A DNA stretch of 55,401 nt from Ilumatobacter sp. (GTDB taxonomy: Bacteria; Actinomycetota; Acidimicrobiia; Acidimicrobiales; Ilumatobacteraceae). Location: positions 1-55,401 of the forward strand of contig NZ_JASJCS010000013.1 of assembly GCF_030065885.1 (NCBI RefSeq). The letters are read 5' to 3'. A program made the translations under genes and the position numbers. Shown one piece after another: positions 7,072 to 14,846 of the stretch; position 1 is the stretch's first letter; each line of letters opens with the position of its first letter. The notes under the pieces were generated by a model, which worked only from the letters and a program-made list of their open reading frames with translations, had not been told where the DNA came from and ran no database searches.

Positions 7072-7617
7072 GTGACGTCTTCGGACCGAGTCCGCAACCG
7101 GGAACTGAGCCGGCGAGCGTTGCTGCGCGGTACCGCTGTCGTGTCCATCGGCGCGATCGTGGCGGCCTGCGGTGCCAGTGGTGACTCCTTGCCGTCGGCG
7201 GCCTCCCCTGCGAGCGATGCTGGAGACGGTGCTCGAGCTCTCGGTGGCGAGCCGCTCGAGGTGTGGCGCGATCCGGGTTGAGGATGTTGCACCGGCTGGG
7301 TCGGGTACCTGGCAGAACGAAACGTCGACGTGACCGTCGAGGACGATCCGGACCGCCGCAGCCGTCGACAGGAACTGGGCATCCCCGATGCTGCGGCGTC
7401 GTGCCACACCGCTCTCGTGGCCGGCTATGCCATCGAGGGGCACGTGCCGATCCAGGCGATCGAACGGCTGCTCGCTGACCGGCCCGACGTGGTCGGGCTG
7501 ACCGTCCCCGGCATGCCGGGTGACTCACCCGGCATGGGCGGCGACGAGTCGACCTGGTCGACCCAGGACGTCTTCGCCATCGGCCGCGACGGCGCGCTGA
7601 CGGCGTTCGGCTACTGA
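7072..7617 (+). CDS. DUF411 lipoprotein with in-frame UGA at conserved Cys (selenoprotein candidate)
   Basis: The frame from GTG 7072 to TGA 7615-7617 is open except for one TGA at 7279-7281. The N-terminus has a Tat-like SRRALLRG, a hydrophobic stretch and a lipobox-like IVAAC. Downstream comes the DUF411 core: CHTALVAGYAIEGHVP, ERLLADRPDVVGLTVPG, then MPGDSPGMGG. DUF411 proteins normally carry D-P-x-C-G-C-C. Here the codons read RDPG-UGA-GCCTGW, so UGA occupies exactly the first cysteine (codon 70) while both following cysteines are kept. The reading frame and conserved residues continue normally after it. Options are selenocysteine, a nonsense mutation or a sequencing error. A short hairpin follows at 7292-7304. 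Its neighbours are copper genes, consistent with a periplasmic metal-binding or redox role (family function is not firmly established). Confidence 0.72.
7292..7304 (+). other. Small SECIS-like hairpin after the UGA
   Basis: CCGGC (7292-7296) pairs with GTCGG (7300-7304), including one G-U, around the loop TGG (7297-7299). The loop starts 15 nt after the UGA, has a G among its first two bases and tops a 5-bp stem, near but slightly short of the usual bacterial SECIS spacing. Such hairpins are common by chance in GC-rich DNA. Confidence 0.25.
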
Positions 7618-7643
7618 CCCCTCGGCGTCGAATCGCAGTACGG

Positions 7644-8510
7644 CTACGGCAGGAGATGGTGCGCGAACACGGCGCTGTGATGGAGCTGGTAGAGGGCGAG
7701 GGCAAGTGTCACGATCGTGAGTGCGCTGGCCTGCAGGCGCGATGTGACCGAGGGCGCCGCCGGCTCGAGCAGTGCCGACGCGCGGGCCGCTGGCCCGCGG
7801 CCATCGAACCCGAGCACGCCGGCCGGGACGGTCGTGGCCATCGCGACCTTGGCGATCGTGTGCGCAGCGAGCCGCCGATCGTTGCCGGTTCGCCGGAGCG
7901 CGGCCTCGTCGGCCCACCGTTCGAGCGCGAAGTCGAGCCGGCGAGCGATCACATGCGTCGGCGGGACGAACGCGACCGCGAGCAGACCGAGGAGCTTGTA
8001 GCGATCGTGGCGGTGGCGAGCATGGGCTCGTTCGTGCTCGATGACGACGGCGTACTCGTCGTCGTCGAGTGCGCGACGGAGACCAGTTGAGACGGCGATC
8101 GTCCCGGCCGGCCCCGGGATGGTGTAGGCAAACGCGTCGTCGGATTCGACGGTCTGCATCGGTGGCGTGTCGACGCAACGCAGGCGGCGATGCAACAGCA
8201 CCACCCGAACGGCGCGTACGGTGCCGGTGATCGCCAACCCCAGCGATACCCCACCGATGATCGCACCCGCGGGCGTGTGGTCGGGCAAGAGATGGTACGA
8301 CCAGTCGACGACAGGGTTGTGCAGATCGGTGTGGGCGATACCCGACAGACCGATCAGCCACAGCGTCGGTACGGTTGCGGTCACGACGCTGGCGAGGAGG
8401 ACTGCGTGGATGCGAGCGCCGACCACAGGCTCGAGGCGGCCAGCGGCGAGGCTGCCGACGATGCTGATGACGAGCACGCCAGCAAGGGGAAGCGCGACGA
8501 AGTCGATCAT
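7644..8510 (-). CDS. BlaR1/M56-family membrane metallopeptidase
   Basis: 288 residues. The N-terminal half has several hydrophobic helices. The zinc protease motif EHERAHARHRHD gives HExxH, followed by an E-RWADEAAL segment containing the third-ligand type glutamate, as in M56 peptidases. A final membrane helix ends the protein. No beta-lactam sensor domain follows, so this is a short BlaR1-like peptidase of the kind paired with BlaI/MecI repressors in actinomycetes (Mycobacterium BlaR-like type). Its start overlaps the stop of the repressor gene (8507-8510). Expected role: membrane protease that relieves repression by the BlaI-like protein. In this neighbourhood the signal may be copper or envelope stress rather than a beta-lactam (inference). 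Confidence 0.87.
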   Translation of the reverse strand: MIDFVALPLAGVLVISIVGSLAAGRLEPVVGARIHAVLLASVVTATVPTLWLIGLSGIAHTDLHNPVVDWSYHLLPDHTPAGAIIGGVSLGLAITGTVRAVRVVLLHRRLRCVDTPPMQTVESDDAFAYTIPGPAGTIAVSTGLRRALDDDEYAVVIEHERAHARHRHDRYKLLGLLAVAFVPPTHVIARRLDFALERWADEAALRRTGNDRRLAAHTIAKVAMATTVPAGVLGFDGRGPAARASALLEPAAPSVTSRLQASALTIVTLALALYQLHHSAVFAHHLLP

Positions 8511-8857
8511 CGGGTCCCGTCGAGCAGTTCGAGGAGCTGTGCGGCTTCGTCCGCGTCGAGCGAGTTGGCGAAGCCAGCGAGCGCGGAGGCTCGATCCTGA
8601 GCGGCGTCGAGCACGGACCGAATACGGCTCGCAGTCAGATCGGCCTCGCTCACCGCGGTGTAGAGGAAGACGCGCCCGTGACGCTCCCGGGATGCCTGGC
8701 CCTTGTCGCAGAGCCGGCCGAGGATCGTCGCGATGCTCGTGTACGCGAGATCGGTCTGCATCTGCTCGATGACGTCGGCGGGTGAGGCCGGGCGACCGAG
8801 TTCCCAGAGCGCTCGGAGCACGTCCGCCTCGAGCGCTCCGTCCTGTCGTCTCGTCAT
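8507..8857 (-). CDS. BlaI/MecI/CopY-family transcriptional repressor
   Basis: 116 residues with the BlaI winged helix: GALEADVLRALWELGRPAS, PADVIEQMQ, then YTSIATILGRLCDKG, the typical recognition helix. It continues with a C-terminal dimerisation helix and an LSALAGFANSL-like region. First gene of the two-gene operon with the M56 peptidase. I find three similar dyads, at 8975-8992 (own upstream region), 9254-9271 (copCD) and 7044-7060 (DUF411 gene), that would make a small regulon. CopY is a copper-responsive member of the same family, so control of copper genes is reasonable, though no CopY-type metal-binding CxCx4CxC tail is present. Confidence 0.9.
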   Translation of the reverse strand: MTRRQDGALEADVLRALWELGRPASPADVIEQMQTDLAYTSIATILGRLCDKGQASRERHGRVFLYTAVSEADLTASRIRSVLDAAQDRASALAGFANSLDADEAAQLLELLDGTR

Positions 8858-8974
8858 GTCGTCATCGACTCGTTTCCGGGTTGGTGTCCGACGCCAGCCG
8901 GCTCCTTCGCAGCGCTGATCATGCTACGACTCGGAGGCGCGCGGATTCTCAACCTGCGGCCCCGAGAACTCTAC

Positions 8975-8992
8975 AACTACATCGTGTCGCAG
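8975..8992. promoter_or_regulatory. Putative BlaI-like operator upstream of its own operon
   Basis: AACTACATCGTGTCGCAG matches the copCD site at 13 of 18 positions. On the minus strand it is followed within a few bases by TAGAGT (8973-8968), a -10-like box for the blaI-blaR operon. Autoregulation is inferred. Confidence 0.5.
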
Positions 8993-9072
8993 TGTCGCTC
9001 GTGTGGATCGACCGGCGCCGGGCACATGAGGAACCGTCGAAGCACGCGCCACACACACCGAGCGGAACCTCA

Positions 9073-9225
9073 ATGAGCATCGGGCTCCTCGTGCTCGGAG
9101 TGACACTGCTCGCGATCGCCTGGGCCTTGTTGACCGATCAGCGACCGGCCAAGCCGTCGATTGCCCGGCGGCCTTCGGATTCCAACGCCCGAGACGCGGA
9201 TCAACCGGGCGCACGGGACGGGTGA
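9073..9225 (+). CDS. Small single-helix membrane protein
   Basis: 50 residues: one hydrophobic helix (LLVLGVTLLAIAWALL, about 5-20) followed by a charged Arg/Asp-rich tail. It lies between the BlaI-like regulator and copCD and ends 57 bp before the copCD start. Length is short and no family is recognised, so coding status is uncertain. It could be a small accessory membrane protein of the copper cluster. Confidence 0.4.
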   Translation: MSIGLLVLGVTLLAIAWALLTDQRPAKPSIARRPSDSNARDADQPGARDG

Positions 9226-9253
9226 TCGTGCTCGTGCGCCGCGCGACGCAAAG

Positions 9254-9274
9254 TACGACATCACGTCGTAGAGT
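9254..9274 (+). promoter_or_regulatory. Palindromic operator overlapping the copCD -10 box
   Basis: TACGAC-ATCAC-GTCGTA is a perfect inverted repeat (9254-9270), overlapping TAGAGT (9269-9274) as a -10. ATG 9283 is 8 nt further on, so the transcript is probably leaderless. A repressor here would block RNA polymerase. The BlaI-like protein encoded nearby is the candidate. Confidence 0.6.
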
Positions 9275-9282
9275 GGCCCGCC

Positions 9283-10887
9283 ATGTCGCAGCGGCACCAA
9301 CAGCACCGTCGGCGCATCGGACGGCGCCTGCTCGCGATCACGGTCGCGATCCTCGCCGTCGTCCTGGTGGCGGCTGAGCCCGCTGCAGCGCACACCGGCT
9401 TCGAGTCCTCGGACCCCGCAGACGGCGCAGTCGTGACCGAGCCGGTCGACGTCGTCACGATCACGTTCACCGGCGAGGCGACACCGGTCGGCGACGAGTT
9501 CGTGGCACTGAACGCCGCCGGCGAGTTGCAGGAACCCATCGACGTGACCACCACGGACGATCGAGTCTTCGCCGTCCGATTCGACCCACCACTCGCCGGC
9601 GGAAGGGTCGGCATCCGGTGGAACGTCCAAGCCGCAGACGCCCATCCGATCGACGGGGCGTTCTCCTTCACCGTCGACGCACCCGCACCGACGACAACGA
9701 TCACCACCACCACGACGTTGGCGCCCGCCGTCGACGAGGCCGCCGACAACACGATCGAGACCGACACTGCGCCAGCAACCTCCGCACCGCCAGAGGAGCC
9801 GCCGGCGACCACGGCCGCCGAGCCGGTCGCCGCAGCCGAACCGACCTCGACGACACCACCTCCCGACACGTCCGCCAGCGGCACGACACTCGAGGAGTTC
9901 CTCAGCGTCGACGCAACCCAGCCCGGCGAGACCACGGCGACCGTCGGACGGGTGATCGGACTCATCGGTGTGGCAGTCGGCCTCGGAGCGCTCGCCTTCG
10001 CCGCGACCACCCTGCGAGGGAGGCGCGGCGAGGTCACCACGATGCTCATCGCAGTTCGGGCACTCGGGGTTGTGATCGCCGTCGGTGCTGTGATCGAGTA
10101 CGTCGGCGTGAGCCGAATCGCCGGCGAATCGCTGACCGAGGGATGGTCGACGACATCGGGGTTCGCCACCGTGCTCCGCCTGATCGGCGGTCTCGGTCTC
10201 GCGGCCGGGCTGGCCGGCACGCTCACACCCACGGGGCCGTCGGCGGCTGCGGGCGCTCGGGCGCTGTCGGCCATGGCGCTCGACGAACGCCCGCCGGCAG
10301 AGACTTCCGAGGGAAGCCCTGCTCCGAGACTGGTTCGTTGGATTCCCGACAGCAGGTCGTGGCCCGCTCTCGGCGGCGCCGCTGTGATCCTGGCGTCGTT
10401 CTGGTTCGACGGCCACACCGTCAGCAAGGGATTCCGCCCGCTGCACGCCCTCGTGAACACCGTGCATGTCGCCACCGGGACCGTCTGGGTCGGTGGGGTC
10501 CTGTCGATGGCCGCCGTGCTGTGGATGCGCACCCGCCGTGGTGAGGCGCTGCGGGGAGCGGAGATGGTGGTCCGATTCTCGAAGATCGCCACGATCGCGC
10601 TAGTTGCAGTCCTCGCTGCAGGGGCTGCGATGGCGTTCCTCGTCCTCGATTCGTTCTCGGAGCTGACGAGCACCGAGTGGGGCAAGATCCTGCTCCTCAA
10701 GAGCGCCGCAGTCGGTCTGGCGATCGTCGGTGGCGCGTACAACCACTTCCGGCTGCTGCCGGCACTCGATGCCGACCCGGACGCGCCCGAGTTGCAGACC
10801 GAGCTGCGATCCACCGTGACCGCCGAGGCCATCGTGCTCGTGTTCGTCGTCACGGTCACCGCCTGGCTCGTCGCCGCAGCGTCCTAG
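9283..10887 (+). CDS. CopC-CopD fusion copper resistance protein
   Basis: 534 residues. Signal peptide ends at EPAAA before H37, so a free N-terminal histidine would start the mature protein, as in CopC Cu(II) sites. The CopC domain (about 37-130) has the SSDPADGAVV start and the second histidine motif in AADAHPIDGAFSF. A Thr/Pro/Ala linker (about 131-205, with a TTTTT run) leads to a multi-helix CopD membrane domain (about 215-534) containing GHTVSKGFRPLHALVNTVHV and VWVGGV segments. Predicted to bind copper outside the membrane and move it across. The palindromic operator overlapping its promoter suggests control by the neighbouring BlaI-like repressor. CopC-CopD fusions are common in actinomycetes. 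Confidence 0.93.
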   Translation: MSQRHQQHRRRIGRRLLAITVAILAVVLVAAEPAAAHTGFESSDPADGAVVTEPVDVVTITFTGEATPVGDEFVALNAAGELQEPIDVTTTDDRVFAVRFDPPLAGGRVGIRWNVQAADAHPIDGAFSFTVDAPAPTTTITTTTTLAPAVDEAADNTIETDTAPATSAPPEEPPATTAAEPVAAAEPTSTTPPPDTSASGTTLEEFLSVDATQPGETTATVGRVIGLIGVAVGLGALAFAATTLRGRRGEVTTMLIAVRALGVVIAVGAVIEYVGVSRIAGESLTEGWSTTSGFATVLRLIGGLGLAAGLAGTLTPTGPSAAAGARALSAMALDERPPAETSEGSPAPRLVRWIPDSRSWPALGGAAVILASFWFDGHTVSKGFRPLHALVNTVHVATGTVWVGGVLSMAAVLWMRTRRGEALRGAEMVVRFSKIATIALVAVLAAGAAMAFLVLDSFSELTSTEWGKILLLKSAAVGLAIVGGAYNHFRLLPALDADPDAPELQTELRSTVTAEAIVLVFVVTVTAWLVAAAS

Positions 10888-11002
10888 CCGAATCACCGCA
10901 ACACACGGAGTGAGGGCCTCGCCCCTCGAGCGCCTTCACGTCCCGTACAGCACGAGCGGGTTGTCCTGCACTCTTGGCGGCAGCGGTGGAAGGCTCGGGG
11001 CC

Positions 11003-11578
11003 ATGGCCGATCTGGTTCCCGCGATGATGCTGGTGTTCGCTGCTGAGCTCGGCGACAAGACGCAGCTCGTCGCGCTCGGTCTCGGTGCTCGCTATCGGCT
11101 GCGATTGGTCTTGGCGGGAATTGCGATCGCGTATCTCGCCGCAGGCGTGGTGTCGGTGGCGGTCGGCGCCCTGATCGGGGCGGCGCTCCCGACGCGTGCA
11201 GTGAGCATCGGTGGTGGTTTGTTGTTCATCGGCTTCGCGATCTGGACGATTGTGCAGCCCAGCAGCAACCAGGAGACGGGCTCGGAAGTGGCCCGGGCGG
11301 CAGAGGGCGGCGCGACCCGTGTGGTGTCATCCGTAGCGGTTGCCATGTTCATCGCCGAGTTCGGTGACAAGACGATGCTGGCAACGGCGACCCTGGCATC
11401 GCGTGGAAATCCGGTCGCGGTGTTCGTGGGCGCCACGGTCGGCATCTTCCTCGCGGGCGCACTTGGCGTTTACGCCGGACGGGCTGTGGGACGCCGGCTC
11501 TCCGACCGCACTGTCCGCAGCGGCAGCGCTGCGCTCTTCGGGGTCTTCGGGGTAGCGCTCATCGCGTCCGCAATCTGA
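11003..11578 (+). CDS. GDT1/TMEM165 (UPF0016) family cation transporter
   Basis: 191 residues with two repeats of the family signature E-x-G-D-K-(T/S): AAELGDKTQLVAL near the N-terminus and IAEFGDKTMLATA in the second half, each opening a three-helix bundle, six helices in all. Members export or exchange Mn2+ or Ca2+; bacterial ones such as MneA confer manganese tolerance. ATG 11003 begins directly at the first helix, and no convincing yybP-type leader was recognised upstream. It sits at the right end of the metal block, just before an integration-type scar. Confidence 0.92.
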   Translation: MADLVPAMMLVFAAELGDKTQLVALGLGARYRLRLVLAGIAIAYLAAGVVSVAVGALIGAALPTRAVSIGGGLLFIGFAIWTIVQPSSNQETGSEVARAAEGGATRVVSSVAVAMFIAEFGDKTMLATATLASRGNPVAVFVGATVGIFLAGALGVYAGRAVGRRLSDRTVRSGSAALFGVFGVALIASAI

Positions 11579-11628
11579 ACTCCCAGCTCTGCTGGAAGAA
11601 ACACGGGCACTGCTGCGCGTTCGAGGCC

Positions 11629-11777
11629 GTGCCTCAGCCGTGCCTCACGCAACGGTCAACAGCGGTCAACACCGGGGAGCGTCGGCAGTGCTCGAAGCAA
11701 GCGAATCACCAGCACAACGCACGTTTCCCCAGGTCACAGCCCTCCCGGCCAGTGAGGCACGCTTGAGGCACGGCGCC
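11629..11777. mobile_element. Integration-type scar B with GTGCCTCA inverted ends
   Basis: Left end: two direct GTGCCTCA octamers, then the 25-bp arm motif (11651-11675). Middle: 24 bp (11717-11740) shared with scar C at 26925-26948 with one mismatch (CCCCAGGTCACAGC core). Right end: GTGAGGCACGCTTGAGGCAC, which is the same doubled octamer in reverse orientation. No gene fits inside. I interpret it as the remnant of an integrative element or its attachment site. It separates the copper block from the toxin-antitoxin pair. Confidence 0.5.
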
Positions 11778-11932
11778 CCGCTCGAAACGCTGTAAGAAGG
11801 TCATTGTCCAGGGCAGATTCCGTCGATGAACATCCGCTGGGCAGGCTGAGGTTCTTCGCGGCGCCTGGCTCCGGCAACGCTGAACGTGCGATGAACAGCC
11901 AATCGGCGACACCCCTCGGGCATGATTGGGGC

Positions 11933-12622
11933 GTGAGCTCGGCCCCTTCCATCCTCGAACGTCCGGTGTATGGCATCGGCGAGGCAGCGCATCTCCTTGG
12001 TCTGCGGACCGACCGCACGCGGGCCTGGCTGGACGGGTACGAGCGAGCCGGCACCTCGTATGCGCCGGTGATCCGACCTGAACGGACGGGCGATGAGGTC
12101 GTCACGTGGGGTGAGTTCGTCGAGCTCGGTTATCTCCGTGAGTATCGGCGCAAGGACGTGCCGCTTCAGCGGCTCCGACCGGTCATCGAGGAGCTTCGTC
12201 GAGTCCTCGGGACGCCGTACCCGCTCGCAACAGCCAAGCCGTATGTCTTCGACAAGGAGCTGGTGCTCGACGTTCAAGAGCGTGCGGGCGTTCCGTCGTC
12301 GATCGCCATCGTGATTCGCTCGGGCCAAGAGATCATGATGACGCCGGAGACCAATCGGTTCTTCAAGAAGGTGGAGTTCGACCCTGGAGCGTCGGCGAGC
12401 GCCTTGCGCATTCGACCTGCGGGGGCTGCGTCGCCGGTGGTCATCGATCCGCTCGTTCGATTCGGCCAGCCTGCTGTCGAAGGTGTCGCGACCGAACGGC
12501 TGTGGGAGCTCTTCGACGCTGGTGAACCGCTCGCCGCAATCGCCGACGGCTACGACATTGATCTGGAACAAGTCAGGGCCGCCGTGGCCTACGAGGAACA
12601 GTTCCGCACCTTGGCGGCGTAG
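11933..12622 (+). CDS. VapB45-like antitoxin (HTH plus DUF433)
   Basis: 229 residues. N-terminus: MerR-like helix-turn-helix (ERPVYGIGEAAHLLGLRTD, then RAWLDGY), then a middle domain with VTWGEFVELGYLREYR, and a C-terminal DUF433 domain (PLVRFGQPAVEGVATERL, LWELFDAGEPLAAIADGY, QVRAAVAYEEQ). This is the architecture of VapB45-type antitoxins. GTG 11933 is preferred over longer options since the conserved region starts ILERPVYGIGEAA shortly after. Eight bases separate its stop from the PIN-like toxin gene, giving one transcript. It should bind the toxin and autoregulate the operon. Confidence 0.82.
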   Translation: MSSAPSILERPVYGIGEAAHLLGLRTDRTRAWLDGYERAGTSYAPVIRPERTGDEVVTWGEFVELGYLREYRRKDVPLQRLRPVIEELRRVLGTPYPLATAKPYVFDKELVLDVQERAGVPSSIAIVIRSGQEIMMTPETNRFFKKVEFDPGASASALRIRPAGAASPVVIDPLVRFGQPAVEGVATERLWELFDAGEPLAAIADGYDIDLEQVRAAVAYEEQFRTLAA

Positions 12623-12630
12623 AGCCAGCG

Positions 12631-13029
12631 ATGGTCGCCAGGTTCTTCGTCGACGAGAACGACCTGGCGCTCGGCAAAGCACTCGCCGCACTCCACGGTG
12701 ACGTCGTGTACCCCGGCCACCCGGACTTGCCCGAAGTTCCGAGGCAGACCGAGGACGACGTCTGGCTCGAGGTCATCGGGCGCCGACGTCTCGTCGTGAT
12801 CACACGCGACAAGAAGATCCGCTACCGTCCAGTCGAGAAGCAAGCGTGGGTCACGCACCAGGTCCGAGGCTTCGTACTGACCGGGCGCAGCAGCCAGGCA
12901 ACCGCCGACAGCCTTGCGATCCTCGAGACTCACTGGACGGCAATCAGCGCCATCGTGGCCGAGAACCCGCAGGGCCCCTGGATGTTCGGCCTCACGAGCG
13001 GAGCGCTCAGGCCCATACCGCTCGGGTGA
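12631..13029 (+). CDS. VapC45-like PIN-family toxin
   Basis: 132 residues. Starts ARFFVDENDLALGKALA, in which the first acidic cluster (D, E) matches the PIN-like nuclease start. Continues with DVVYPGHPDLPEVPRQTED-DVWL and RRRLVVITRDKKIRYRP, the second conserved acidic/basic segment of VapC45-like proteins. It follows the DUF433 antitoxin in the same operon. Predicted ribonuclease. It sits between an integration scar and a truncated hydrolase gene, so it probably arrived horizontally. Confidence 0.82.
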   Translation: MVARFFVDENDLALGKALAALHGDVVYPGHPDLPEVPRQTEDDVWLEVIGRRRLVVITRDKKIRYRPVEKQAWVTHQVRGFVLTGRSSQATADSLAILETHWTAISAIVAENPQGPWMFGLTSGALRPIPLG

Positions 13030-13272
13030 CCGCGAGTTCGCTGTCGGTCGAGACCACGAACGTGCAGTATCGAGCCGATCGACGAGCACAGTCGTGCCGA
13101 TCCCGGTCGGGTCGGACTAGCTCGGAGGCCCAAAGATATGGGCGGCTCCAGCGCGAGGGAACGCCGGATATGCGGTGGGAGCAGCCGCGTTGATGACCGG
13201 AGTCAGGGCGGGGGCCGAGGGACCCTGCCCGCTCAGCATGTGCCGTACCCGGATCGTTCAGCGGTCGAAGAC

Positions 13273-13692
13273 TCAGCGTGAGTGGCCGATCACGGCGACA
13301 CGCCCGGTCGTGTAGTCGAGGGCGCGGAGTGTGTCGAGAGCGGCGATGGCATCTGCGGTCTCGTCGTCGAAGCTCGCACTGAGGTAGTCGCCGGTCGACC
13401 CGCTGACGCCGCGCTTGTCGTAGCGCAGCGTTGCCACGCCTGCGTCGGCGAGTGCCGCAGCGAGCGAGCGGGCGATGTCGAGACGCTGGCCGGGCTTGTT
13501 GGAGTCTCGGTCGAGCGGTCCGCTGCCACTGAGCAGCAAGCACCCCGGGAGTGGACCGTCGCCATCGGGGAGCGTGAGTGTCGCTGCAAGCTCCACGTCG
13601 CCCGAACGCACCGACACCGGTCGTTCTCGCATGCCCGCTCCTGACACGCCTCCAGGCTGCGTCGCGTGGAACGGCCGGGAGGCAGCGGTCAT
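13273..13692 (-). pseudogene. Truncated alpha/beta hydrolase (stops at nucleophile elbow)
   Basis: The minus-strand frame from ATG 13692 gives a normal dienelactone-hydrolase-like N-terminal half: LPGCLLLSGSGPLDRD (oxyanion-hole type), VATLRYDKRGVSGS, and RVAVIGHSR, where a stop follows immediately. The nucleophile elbow G-x-S-x-G is thus cut after GHS, and the rest of the catalytic domain (Asp and His) is missing. 139 residues remain of a normal 270-300. The start overlaps the stop of the membrane-protein gene (ATGA), so it was once the last gene of that operon. The break point faces the toxin-antitoxin insertion. Confidence 0.72.
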
Positions 13693-14396
13693 GACGAGGC
13701 CACGTCGTTGCTCTGCCGGAGCAGGGTGACGCCGGCGCCGATGAACCAGATGATCGACCCGAGTCCGAAGACCATCTCGACCGCCTCGAACGCCGGGACG
13801 ACGGTGACCAAACCGGCTGCTGCGGTTGCGAGGCCGACGACGTTCAGCCAGCGGGGGAGCACCGCGGTGGCGAGGCCTGCGATCGAGACGAGGCCGATCC
13901 AGATGGCGCCGACGAGTTCGTTGCCGCCGCCGAGCCCGTTGGTGACGGTGTCGATCGCCGACCACAGCGAGGCAGCTTGATCGGGGTCGGATTCGGCGAG
14001 GTCGGCGACGGATTCGATCCCGATGTTGGAGATCATTCCGGTGGCGAACATGAGCGCAGCCCAGATCGCAGCGAACACCGCAGCGGTGTTGGCCAGGATC
14101 GGCGTCCGGTCGACCAGCCGCTGGCGGAGCGCGAGCGCGAACGGCACGAGCGCAGCGCCGAACACGACGAAGATGCCGAGGTACCAGGCAAGCAGCTGTC
14201 CCCGGTGGTCGACGAGGAACTCGACCGATTCGGCGGGAGTGGCGTCGGGGTCGGTGTAGTCGGCGAACGATGTCGCGAACATCGCGATGCCGTAGCCGAA
14301 GGTGCCGGCGGAGAGGAGTGCGGCTGCGCCGCCGATCCGGCCGAGTCGGCCGTGATCACTGTCGGCGCGTTGGTCGGTGGGTGTGGTGATGGTCAT
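13689..14396 (-). CDS. Six-helix integral membrane protein, DUF4386-like
   Basis: 235 residues with about six hydrophobic helices (for example LAWYLGIFVVFGAALVPFAL and LVGAIWIGLVSIAGLATAVL). ATG 14396 is chosen because it overlaps the stop of the upstream small gene (ATGA, 14393-14396), indicating translational coupling. General layout resembles DUF4386-type actinobacterial membrane proteins, also found at 28031. I cannot assign a substrate or activity. Followed by the truncated hydrolase. Confidence 0.75.
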   Translation of the reverse strand: MTITTPTDQRADSDHGRLGRIGGAAALLSAGTFGYGIAMFATSFADYTDPDATPAESVEFLVDHRGQLLAWYLGIFVVFGAALVPFALALRQRLVDRTPILANTAAVFAAIWAALMFATGMISNIGIESVADLAESDPDQAASLWSAIDTVTNGLGGGNELVGAIWIGLVSIAGLATAVLPRWLNVVGLATAAAGLVTVVPAFEAVEMVFGLGSIIWFIGAGVTLLRQSNDVASS

Positions 14397-14656
14397 GAGT
14401 CGCTTCCTGTAGTGGGTTGGGTGGGTCGGTTGTCGGTGTCGTGATCGTCGAGGCGTCGGAGTTCGACGACGTCGACGTTCATCGACGTGAAGTGGGAGAG
14501 CAGTCCGTTGAGGTGGGACGCGTCGAGCACCTCGCCGATGAGGCGGGTCGTGCCGTGGTTGGTGGTCTCGATCTCGAAGTCGTCGATGACGGGGCGGAGG
14601 ATCCGCTCGTCGGCGCGGCCACGGATCTCGATCTCGTAGCGGGTCGGTCGGGGCAT
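14393..14656 (-). CDS. Small conserved actinobacterial protein (unknown function)
   Basis: 87 residues starting MPRPTRYEIEIRGRADERIL, with alternating strands and a helix (LNGLLSHFTSMNVDVVELRRL). The pattern, a short RYEIxIRGR start and a GEVLDxAxLxGLL helix, resembles small proteins that often accompany DUF4386-like membrane proteins and LAL regulators in actinomycetes. Its stop overlaps the next start. Divergent from the LAL regulator at 14847, which may control it. Confidence 0.65.
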   Translation of the reverse strand: MPRPTRYEIEIRGRADERILRPVIDDFEIETTNHGTTRLIGEVLDASHLNGLLSHFTSMNVDVVELRRLDDHDTDNRPTQPTTGSDS

Positions 14657-14846
14657 ACATGGATGCTCCGCCCGGGCTGGGTGAGTGGCCATCGCTCCCT
14701 GCCGGATCTCACCCGGGTGAGCCGGGCACGATCTCCCGTGTTCGATCGACCTCTACGCTGGGGGTATCGCCGACTCCCCTGCGGCCGTCACGGCCACGAA
14801 GGTCATTGCTCCGCGGCCGCCGAGCCGCTACCTCGAGCGCGCTCGC

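Noticed and set aside
10888..11002. Mn-sensing (yybP-ykoY type) riboswitch before the GDT1 family gene
   Set aside because: I could not find the conserved internal-loop sequence of that class, and the region is short.
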